A DNA stretch of 64,000 nt from Adenophora triphylla var. japonica (taxonomy: Eukaryota > Streptophyta > Magnoliopsida > Asterales > Campanulaceae), in contig JAFEMH010000520.1 in NCBI GenBank assembly GCA_022495995.1, forward strand, positions 496,001 through 560,000. Reading direction: 5' to 3'. The translations under genes were made by a program, and so were the position numbers. Every line of letters starts with the position of its first letter. The stretch's first letter is position 1. The notes below the pieces were generated by a model. That model was not told the origin of the DNA, ran no database searches, and saw nothing but the letters and a program-made list of their open reading frames with translations. Shown here one piece after another: positions 45,601 through 54,186 of this stretch.

Positions 45601-46783
45601 CATGATGGCACTAAAATGCCTGGCATCCCATTTCGTCATTCTGGGGGGTATGTTGTACAAGAAGCGCCACCAAGGACCACTCCTCCGGTGTGTAAATAAA
45701 GAAAAAGCCAGCGAGCTAATGAACGAAGTTCACAACGGAACCTGCGGTCCGCACATGAACGCCAGAGCATTGACACAGATCATCCTCCGTATGGGTTACT
45801 ATTGGGTATCAATGGAAACAGACTGCATCCAGTTCGTCAGAAGCTGCGACAAATGTCAACGGTTCTCCAACCTCAATAATCACATCCCTCCTCACGAACT
45901 CTATTGCATGACTACGCCATGGCCTTTCGCCACATGGGGAATCGACGTCATCGGCAAAATCACTCCGCCAGGGAGCAATGGTCACGAGTTCATATTAGTC
46001 GCAGTCGACTACTTCACCAAATGGGTAGAAGCCAGATCATACAAGGTACTGAATTCTAAAAAGGTAGCCGAGTTCATTAAAGAGAACATCATGTGTAGAT
46101 ACGGGGTGCCCAACAAGATCATATCCGACAATGGGACCCACTTTGAAGGAGATTGTGACCAACTGTTGATCGAGTTCAGAGTTACACGCCACAAGTCTTC
46201 TCCCTACAGACCACAAACTAATGGTGCAGTAGAGGCAGCAAACAAGACTCTCGCAATGATAATCAGAAAAATGACCGTCACAGGTCAGGATTGGCCCGAG
46301 AAGCTACATCTAGCTCTCTGGGGATACAGAACATCAGTCAGAACCGCCACAGGGGAGACTCCTTTCTCACTTACATACGAAATGGAAGCAATGTTGCCAG
46401 TGGAATTGGAAATTCCATCCCTCCGAGTCCTCTTGGAAAACAAAATCAATGAAGTCGAATGGCTTCAGAGCCTTCACGACGAACTAGCTCTACTCAACGA
46501 GCGCAGATTGAAATCCATGGAGCATACTCGTGCCTACCAAAGCAGAATGGCCTGAGCATTTGATAAGAAAGTCAAGATCCGAGACATCAGAGAAGGCGAC
46601 TTGGTGCTCAAGGAAAAGCCTCCTACGCAGACCAATCCCCTCGAAAAGTGGAAGCCTACCTGGATAGGCCCGTTTGTGGTACAAAGAATCTTCTCCGGAG
46701 GAACCATGAAATTAGCAGATTTGGACGGAAACCCTTTCGTTAACCCCGTGAACGGAAGCAAGCTCCGCAAATACTTTGTTTGA
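42683..46783 (+). pseudogene. pol: Tat-B pol: RT, RNase H, second (aRNase H-type) RNase H, integrase; two stops only
   Basis: One frame from 42683 to 46783 with only two in-frame stops, TAG 44636-44638 and TGA 46553-46555. RT: VFAWSYQDMPGLDP, KVRCCVDFRDLNKANPKDDFPLP, SFVDGFDGYNQI, CYTVMPFGLKNTGATYQR, EVYVDDMIIHS (catalytic Asp residues present). First RNase H: AIYFVSRKLQGSELSYSALEK. Second RNase H: WQLFFDGAANKKGNGIG, NNAAEYEA, VYGDSALIINQV. Integrase: H-H-C-C region (HNGTCGPHMN...CDKCQ), WGIDVIGK, SDNGTHFEGD, PQTNGAVEAANK (D, D, E present), and a C-terminal domain (EGDLVLKEK...WIGPFVV). Two RNase H domains identify the Tat lineage. The two stops are one base change each from sense codons. Confidence 0.92.
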
Positions 46784-47232
46784 GGAAGAACATGAGTCAA
46801 CTCTCCTTCCCCATACACCACCCTCAGTAAAATTAATGTGCTAAAAGAGTAATACCCAACTAGATACATTCCCGATAATGATCCAGGTAAAAAATAGGAT
46901 CGCACTTCTTTTGTCTTTTTTTCTCAAATATCACCTAAAGTGTCGAACTACGGTGACCTGAGCCCCTTAGTCCAATTGTAAAAGGGGAACGTAGGCAGCC
47001 ATCATTGGTTCGGTCTCAAAAACAAAAAAAAAAAACAAATAAGCACCAATCGCTTGTGTTTCGAAAAACTCTTTAAATTAACCTACAGATTAATGATGGT
47101 TAAAACAATCTTTGATGAGTTCAAGCACGGTCAACTCTTGACTCGCTACACGCTAGCAAAACTACAATAAACATTAATCAATTAATGTGTTTAAAATGAC
47201 AGTGGGTGGATACTCCGGACAGCAAGGTCAAC
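46784..47232 (+). other. Post-pol spacer with conserved ACTACG module (46945-47002)
   Basis: CGAACTACGGTGACCTGAGC, a hairpin CCCCTT/AAGGGG, then AACGTAGGCAGCCAT. Counterpart of 8541-8590 in Tat-A. The rest is AT-rich and anonymous. Confidence 0.65.
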
Positions 47233-48828
47233 CTAGTCCCCCGTACTTGGTCCTTCATCCTTCTTCCCCTTCCCTTTTCCACGGCGAGTATTCTTCACCT
47301 TCTCAGGGAATATCCCCGTAGTCCTTCTACCTGGCTCTTGGACCCATCCCGACGCCTCCGTCAAACCTGCAGCTGCCAACGCGGCCCTTTCCCTAGCTCT
47401 ATCACGAGCTGCCTCTCTCCAAGTCATCATGACCATGCTCTGATCGGCTGCCCGACTAGTATTGGCCTCATGATCAGCCTTGTCATCCCCAGTACAATCC
47501 TGAGGGTTAGCCGCCACTTCGGCCCTCCTCAAAGTCGAGCCGTCAGGGTAATCAAGGCCCAACAACTCACTCCTTCTCCACAAAATGGCCATCTGTGTCT
47601 CCCCCATACACTCCTCATACAAGTTCAAATACTGCATAGATAGAACAATGCCCCCTCTCCGGTGAAAGAGAACCCTGGCAGGAAAGGACGTATGTTGCCA
47701 CAACCGCGTGAGAAGCAATAGCGTCAAAGGATCTTCCATCGGGAAGAGATCCCACCTCGAAGGTAGCAGCATTACCCAAACCCATCAACGGCACATGCTC
47801 CAGCCCGAACTGTCTCAGCACCAATGATGGAATATAGAAAGCAATCGGGACACCCCCGGGACTCTGACAACAAGAAGACCCTCCTGAATGGTCCGACAAG
47901 TTTGTAACTTCCAATGAGGAACCCACCATCGCAAATGATGCGTGTGGAGTCTGGCCATCCAGAGCTCCAGTTCAGCCTGATTGCCCCCTATCACCAAAGA
48001 ACGTCGAGAAAAGGACCAGGCGTCACATGACACTGGCACCTCGAGCACCATCTGCAATCGCTCCCTCAACCACAGAGTGAGCATAGCGGGACTCCCTCCC
48101 CACATGTATTGGCTGTCGATCGCCATCCGACCTATGCCAAGGAACGTCTCGCCCAGGATCAAAGGCACAATGTCTCTCCCGTTTTGGCACTGCCTCACCA
48201 GGTCCAGTACACTGTGATGGCACACACCCAGGGACGTGAACGTGAATAAAGTGGCAATTGCGCACAGAGCAAAAGCATCCCATGCAAAAACGCTCCCCTC
48301 AACACCGACAAATTTATTGGGCAGCCCCAAAATGTCAACATAATCCGTGTTCGGTATTAGTATCCCGTATGCTTCTTCAGCTGAAACGCCAAGCAAAGAC
48401 ACTAACTTCTCAATGGTGGCCAGGCCGCCCGTCAAAGGAAGAACAAGTTGCTCCACCTCAGGTCCTCCTAGTATGGCCCAGAAATCTTCAAATGTGGGCG
48501 TAATCTCGTTGTACGAAAAGCTGTACACGTGTCTCCTTACGTCCCAGAAGCGAGCCGCAGCTCTCAGGAGATCCCAATCCGGCATGAGCTCCTTAAAAGC
48601 CCAAACCGCTTTCATCCCATAACAGCCCTCGAAAAAACCCTTGCTTTGCCTCGTATGGTGCCGTACCCACGACTGGAAACTATCCAAATATCGCTCTTGC
48701 ATCTGAGAAGATAACCTGAGAAATGGAGCCATGAAAAATAAAGGAAACCTCCAACAATTCAAAGGGAAAACCATCTTTTGATCAGAAGCAAACGTAATGT
48801 TTTCAAAATTGCAGAAACTGGACTGCAA
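47233..48828 (-). pseudogene. Antisense gene 1 of Tat-B: DUF7745/PMD-like protein
   Basis: On the minus strand an open frame starts at 48828 (better internal Met: MAPFLRLSSQ, about 48732). It reads FFEGCYGMKAVWAFKELMPD, LLRAAARFWDVRRHVYSFSY, NEITPTFEDFWAILGGP, GETFLGIGRMAIDSQYMWGG and continues to 47815. A shifted frame (47929-47615) reads GVPIAFYIPSLVLRQFGLEHVPLMGLG, and the original frame resumes at 47772-47233, ending in a Lys-rich tail. FWD...ITPTFEDF...GGP resembles the TE-associated plant domain DUF7745, a distant PMD relative; family naming is from memory. A palindrome AGTCTGGCCGGACT sits 27 bp upstream of the first ATG. Function unknown. Confidence 0.65.
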
Positions 48829-49266
48829 TTTAAAACAAACTGGAATTGAAGCCCAGTCTGGCCGGACTGTTTTTCAAGTTGACTTGGTCAACTCTGCAGC
48901 CAGCTGCCTCAAAACTCAGGAACATTTCCAAACCACCTCCTGTTCAAGCCTTGTCTAAACTATGTGTATCCATAGTTTAAATCATTCGCTGCTGACACCA
49001 CATCCGCCCCGAGCTCGTGCAACAGTGCAATTAAGTAAATAACAGTGCATATAGATATAAATTTTGACCAGTTCGAATTTTTATGCATGTCCCATTATCA
49101 TTTATTTTTGATCAACCTACTTGCTTATTTGCCAAAAATAAAGGAAGGTAATCACTAAATGAATATTCAAAATACAAGGGTTTGCCTCAAAGGCCCTTTC
49201 AAGTACAAGTCAAATTGTTTGGGCAATACACACATTTGTCTAAAAAATAAATCAAAAAAGAGGACT
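48829..49266. other. Spacer between the two antisense genes
   Basis: Apart from the palindrome at 48855-48868, AT-rich and anonymous; contains GCCTTGTCTAAACTATGTGT and a TATAGATATAAA stretch (about 49050). It should hold the 3' UTR of antisense gene 2 and the promoter of antisense gene 1. Confidence 0.5.
48855..48868. promoter_or_regulatory. Palindrome upstream of antisense gene 1
   Basis: AGTCTGGCCGGACT differs by one base from the LTR palindrome AGTCCGGCCGGACT. Confidence 0.6.
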
Positions 49267-52200
49267 ACTCAGAGTCCTGCTCGTCATTCGAGCACTCGAA
49301 ATACTGCCCCGCCGCAGCCGGATCCACAGAGGACAGGTAATCCCCAAATTCCTCAAGGCGGGAATACGAGAAAGGCCGCCTCCGCGCCTTGTCCCCGAGG
49401 ACTCTCCTCACTCGTGTCCCGAATACGAGGAGTGACGAGCTCCGAACCCCGCTGTCTCACCAGAAAACTGGCCAAACCCCTGCGTAAAATCTGCCCCACC
49501 AGTCGTGGAGGCAGACGAGTCCCTCGCTGCAGATGGCCTAGACGGCATCGGCTCATGCACAGCCGCGCTCCTTCGGGAACTCCACGAGTCTCCTGGCGTA
49601 GTTGGCTATCCCATCTATACACCTCACTGCTTGGTTGTAAGTACTGCCAGACACCTGCAAATTACGAAAGTCGTCAAAAGACAAACAGACAGCACAGATG
49701 CAACATTTGCAGAATGCTACTATCAAGTACAGAAAATCGAAACAAAGCACTCATCGAAGCATCGGGATCCACTCTGTACCGAGGCCTCGCCTCCTCCGGA
49801 ATGGAAACCGTCAGTCGCCTGCGAGAACCATCAGACCCCTCATACGCCAACCGAGGGCGAGGGAGCAGGTAATCCCGGGGATATGCAGGGCCCTCGCCCT
49901 CCCTGTGCAACACCTGCGGGCTCCTCAGCCTCGTCCTCAGGAAAACCTCATAATCCTCATCCTCCAGGATAAACTCGGCATAGGACATACCCTGCCTGTA
50001 CCGCTGCATGTAAGGAGGTGGGTCCATCGGAACCAAAGGAATGGACCTCGGACCATGCTGACTAGTCACCCTCTCACCCAAGTACATCGCGTCACAATGA
50101 AGCCCCACCAACAGCTTCCGCCGACGAGTAACGTCCCTAGCAGCATGGACCACAAAAGCATCAATCTGGCTCCACCAAGTCAGCTGGATCCGCGGAGAAA
50201 AGTCTCGGCTCATGGCCAAAGGCACCTCCTCGTAAGTCAGCCGAGTGCTCTCCCTCGACTTTGCCAGCTTCCTCGCCGCTTTCTGCCAAATCAATATGGA
50301 AGGGAACAAGGGAGCATACTCCTCCTTGGTCTCCCACCTCTGCGGGTGGAACACCTCCAAGAACCACACCTGTCAAACACATGGAAAGTTATGTCAGCTA
50401 CAAAGCAGATACATACGATTACAAATGAGACAAGGAAGAGAAAAAGAAAGGAACTTACATCTAAGGCAAACACAAAACAGCCTAATGTGTTCTCCTCTCC
50501 CCGCGAGAACCTATCCAAAGCATAGTAGAGCTCGGCCAGACCAGCTCCCCCCATGTAAACCCTCTCACGGCCTCCAGGTCAGTCAGTGATCCGAGCAGAG
50601 GAAAATGACATGATGTGTCAGCAGTGGGAAACAGGGTAGCTGACAAAGCAAACCATAAAAACCCTTGAGCCAGGCGCTCTACTGTCATCCTCAGGGACCC
50701 CACCAAATATGCCTCAATACCCCTCCTCAGATGAGCCTCCATCGGCCCGTACCGAATACCCAAGCCCCTGGCATCGGTAATGTCAAAACCAAGCAGCCCC
50801 GACAACTGCTCCTGGGTGTAGCCGTCCACCCACACAAGAGTATTACCCCAGAATGGCAACCCAGTAATCGCTGCAAAATCAGTGGGAGTCACGGTCGCCT
50901 CCCCCACCTGAAATGGAACGTGTGGGGCGTATCCCACCAGTACTCACTCAGGGCAACATGCAGAACCCTCGCCCTCTGCATCGAAGCCATCGCGGCCACT
51001 GTGCTGATAAATCCTGCCAAACTGGAGTCAACCAAAAACTGCCGTGGACTCCTCTCTCTATCCCAAGCCTCGTCTGGAAGCATCTCCCACAGCGCTCGGA
51101 CCGCCTCAAAACATCAACCAGCCCTCGCCCCTGCAGGTGAACACGGCAGAAGTACGTTACTACAGAAACAACATCTACATAATGCACAAACGCATATCGA
51201 AATGATGAAACACAGATATAGCTATTTTTTCCTAAAAATATTCCTGTCTTAGTCAGAATATTCATGGTTCAAACTTTTAAAACATTTCAAAAACTCCGTC
51301 GAAATTGGAACTTTCAAAACCTTTCGAAAATCAGTCGAACTCGGAATTTTCAAAACCATTTCTAAGATTCCGTCGAATTCGGAACTTTCAAAACATTTTT
51401 AAAAATCCGTCGAATTCAGAACTTTCAAAACATTTCGAAAAATCCGTCGAATTCGGAACTTTCAAAACATTTCAAAGATTCCGTCGAATTCGAAACTTTC
51501 AAAACATTTCGAAAACTCTGTCGTAATCGAAACTTTCAAAACCTTTCGAAAATTCGTCGAACCCGGAATTTTCAAAACCATTTCGAAAATCCGTCGAACT
51601 CGGAATTTTCAAAAACATCTCGAAAACTCCGTCAAAAACGGAACTTTCAAAACCTTTCGAAAATCCGTCGAACCCGGAATTTTCATAACCATTTCGAAAA
51701 TCCGTCGAACTCGGAATTTTCAAAAATATCTCGAAAACTCCGTCGGAATCGGAACATTCAAAACCTTTCGAAAATCCGTTGAACCCGGAATTTTCAAAAC
51801 CATTTCGAAAATCCGTCGAATTCGGAACTTTCAAAAACATCTCGAAAAATCCGTCGAAGTCGGAACTTTCAAACATATCAAACATTTCAAAAAATTACTC
51901 CGTCCCAAATTAAACTTAATTTAATTTCGGAAAGCACCCCTAGACATGGAATTTTGCAACCAAAACTTTTATGTTGTCTACCCATAATGTCAATTGAACT
52001 AAGCTCTAGTCATTTTCGACAAAGGCACATCGCAAAGTCAAAAGCCCCAATTCGGGCACCAAAAGCCCTAACTCAATCCTAATCAAATTCCTAAAATTTA
52101 AGAATGCACATTCTGAAAATTAACGAAATTTAGAGGATGTTTACCTGTCTCGTGATCCCTTCCTTGGATTTGTGAGTGTCCCGAGCCGGATAAAACTCGG

Positions 52201-52303
52201 TTGAATCCATGGGAAGAGCGGTAGTCCGAATGCTTCTCACCAACCTCGTTCTCTCATTCTCAGTCCTCCTGTGACGAGCCCGCGACCCTAATCCGGCGTC
52301 CAT
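49267..52303 (-). pseudogene. Antisense gene 2 of Tat-B: plant-mobile-domain protein, four exons
   Basis: Minus-strand model: exon 1 52303-52145 (MDAGLGSRARHRRT...; an in-frame Met at 52390 is an alternative), intron 1 51131-52144 holding a tandem array, exon 2 51130-50459, intron 2 50370-50458 (GT-AG), exon 3 50369 to about 49760, intron 3 ending at 49655, exon 4 49654-49267 (YNQAVRCIDGIANYARRLVE ... acidic end ECSNDEQDSE). Exon 2 carries ALWEMLPDEAW, SEYWWDTPHTFHF, VGEATVTPTDFAAITGLPFWG, FLWFALSATLFPTAD, the PMD core. Frameshifts near 51100 and 50915. Exon 3: VWFLEVFHPQRWETKEEYA, LGERVTSQHG. Exon layout equals that of the copy at 23332-25832. Upstream palindrome at 52454-52467. Confidence 0.7.
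51281..51890 (-). repeat. ~37 bp tandem array in intron 1 of antisense gene 2
   Basis: About 16 units built from 'tccgtcgaa(t/c)tcggaa', 'tttcaaaacatttcgaaaa'. It makes fortuitous periodic open frames on both strands (for example Phe/Lys/Asn-rich 51305-51526), which I do not call genes. Confidence 0.9.
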
Positions 52304-52453
52304 AATGATTAACCCGCGAAGATTCGAACAAAACTCGCAAAAGGGGAAAGATTTTTCTCTCTTTTCTCTCTTCTCTCTAACCTTAAACAATGGAAAATGG
52401 GACTGATTTGCGTAGGCCTTGGTGCTGATTTGAATCTGGTCAAATTGAGTCCC

Positions 52454-52467
52454 AGTCCGGCCGGACT
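52454..52467. promoter_or_regulatory. Perfect 14 bp palindrome upstream of antisense gene 2
   Basis: AGTCCGGCCGGACT, identical to the one in the 5' LTR at 32588-32601, 151 bp upstream of the exon 1 ATG on the minus strand. Confidence 0.65.
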
Positions 52468-52559
52468 CTTTTACAGGCTAAAAGATTCCTTGCCACTTTG
52501 GCCCCTCAGCTTCCCATAATTTCAATTTTACCCCTTTGCCCTCAAAAGTGTAAAATTTC

Positions 52560-53120
52560 CCCAGTTAGACCTTTCTAACACCCTCTCCCCCGAGGTTAAA
52601 TCCCAGTTAGACATTTCTAACGTTTCGTCTCCAGACGTTAAATCTCAAACCGTCTTCGGACGTTAAATCACAATTCCGTCTCCAGACGTTAAATTTTCCG
52701 TTAATTCTCACTAACGTTTTGTCTCCCGATGTTAAATCTCAAGCCTTCTTCGGACGTTAAATCACAATTCCGTCTCCAGACGTAAATTTCCCGTTAGTCC
52801 TCACTAACGTTCCGTCTCCAGACGTTAAATCTCAGAACCGTCTTCGGACGTTAAATCACAATTCCGTCTCCAGACGTTAAATTTCCCGTTAGTTCTCACT
52901 AACGTTTCGCCTCCAGACGTTAAATCTCAAACCGTCTTCGGACGTTAAATCACAATTCCGTCTCCAGACGTTAAATTTCCCGTTAGTTCCCACTAACGTT
53001 CCATCTCCAGACGTTAAATCTCAAACCATCTTCGGACGTTAAATCACAGTTCCGTCTCCAGACGTTAAATTTCCCGTTAGCTCCCACTAACGTTCCGTCT
53101 CTAGATGTTAAATCCCTCTT
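52560..53120 (+). repeat. Array of ACGTC hairpins (CGTC-TTCG-GACG and CGTCT-CC-AGACG)
   Basis: The two motifs alternate about every 25-30 bp, joined by GTTAAAT and 'cacaattc' or 'tttcccgttag'; a higher-order unit of roughly 100 bp repeats about five times. CGTC-TTCG-GACG would give a C(UUCG)G tetraloop hairpin in RNA. Confidence 0.85.
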
Positions 53121-53340
53121 CGGCCATCCTAGTAAGCCCGAATGTCATTTCACTCCAGTAAGTGAACGCTCACCTCTCCGGCCGTCAATCGTAAGCCCGA
53201 CCATCCCATTTCAGCGGCCATCAAGGTAAGCCCGCACAACAATCCCTCTTCGGCCATCATCGTGATCCCGAACACCCTATCCCCAACAGACAAGACACGA
53301 GCGGCCAATCAACGTAAGCCCGCACAACCACCTTTCAAGA
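53121..53340 (+). repeat. Degenerate 'cggccatc(a)-gtaagcccg' repeats
   Basis: Five or so irregular copies; related by eye to the ~71 bp array at 26066-26682, linking the two Tat 3' regions. Confidence 0.6.
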
Positions 53341-53995
53341 AAGCCTTTCCGGCAAACTCGGAACAGTCTCACTCAGGTTCGGACGCCTCATAATAGTCTC
53401 CATTTAGGTTCATACGCCTCACAATAGTCTCCATTTAGGTTCAGACGCCTCACAACATTCTCGCTTAGGTTCAAACGCCTCACAATAGTCTCCACATAGG
53501 TTCAGATGCCTCACAACAGTCTCACTCAGGTTCGGACGCTTCACAATAGTCTCCATTTAGGTTCAGACGCCTCACAATAGTCTCCATTTAGGTTCAGACG
53601 CCTCACAACAGTCTCCGCTTAGGTTCAGACACCTCACAATAGTCTACACTCAGGTTCAGGTGCCTCACAACAGTCTCGCTTAGGTTCAGATGCCTCACAA
53701 TAGTCTCCACAAAAGTTCAGACACCTCACAGCAGTCTCACTTAGGTTCAGACGCCTCACAATATTCTCTGCTTAGGTTCAGACGCCTCATAATAGTCTCC
53801 ATTTAGGTTCAAACGCCTCACAATAGTCTCGCTTAGGTTCAGACGCCTCGCAATAGTCTCCACTCAGGTTTAAATGCCTCACAACAGTCTCGCTTAGGTC
53901 CAGACACCTCACAACAGTCTCATTTAGGTTCAGACGCCTCACAACAGTCTCGCTTAGGTTCAGATGCCTCACAACAGTCTCTCTTAGGTCAAGGT
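53341..53995 (+). repeat. 30-31 bp tandem array, about 21 units
   Basis: The unit reads CACAATAGTCTCCATTTAGG followed by TTCAGACGCCT, with variants CACAACAGTCTCGCTTAGG. The antisense open frame 53787-54023 (Leu/Asn/Glu/Thr-Val repeats) is a by-product. Confidence 0.93.
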
Positions 53996-54186
53996 CCCCA
54001 CGCGCGACCCTTACACCTACCAACTACGATCGACTTGATTCCCGCTTGGGATACGTAGGAATCCTTCCGCTAAGGGTCCAGCCAGCTGACCTCTCAGGTC
54101 TCTTCAAGTAAGACATCCCCCGATTTGGATCCTTATCTTTTTTGACGACCCCACTTCCTTCGAAAGTGACGTCGCCGAGGGGCTAA
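53996..54186 (+). other. Pre-LTR module, hairpin and polypurine tract of Tat-B
   Basis: CAACTACGATCGACTTGATTCCC and GGGATACGTAGGAATCC (54021-54065), hairpin CACTT/AAGTG (about 54152-54168), then GACGTCGCCGAGGGGCTAA up to the LTR. Same order as Tat-A 11753-11934. Confidence 0.7.

Noticed and set aside
49698..50525. 275-codon plus-strand frame
   Set aside because: Shadow of antisense gene 2; Pro/Arg/His-rich with no domain.
51305..51526. Periodic Phe/Lys/Asn protein frames on both strands
   Set aside because: By-product of the ~37 bp array inside an intron of the antisense gene.
53787..54023. Antisense frame with Leu-Asn-Leu-Ser-Glu-Thr-Val-Val-Arg repeats
   Set aside because: Reading of the 30-31 bp array; the frame holds only where units happen to be of compatible length.
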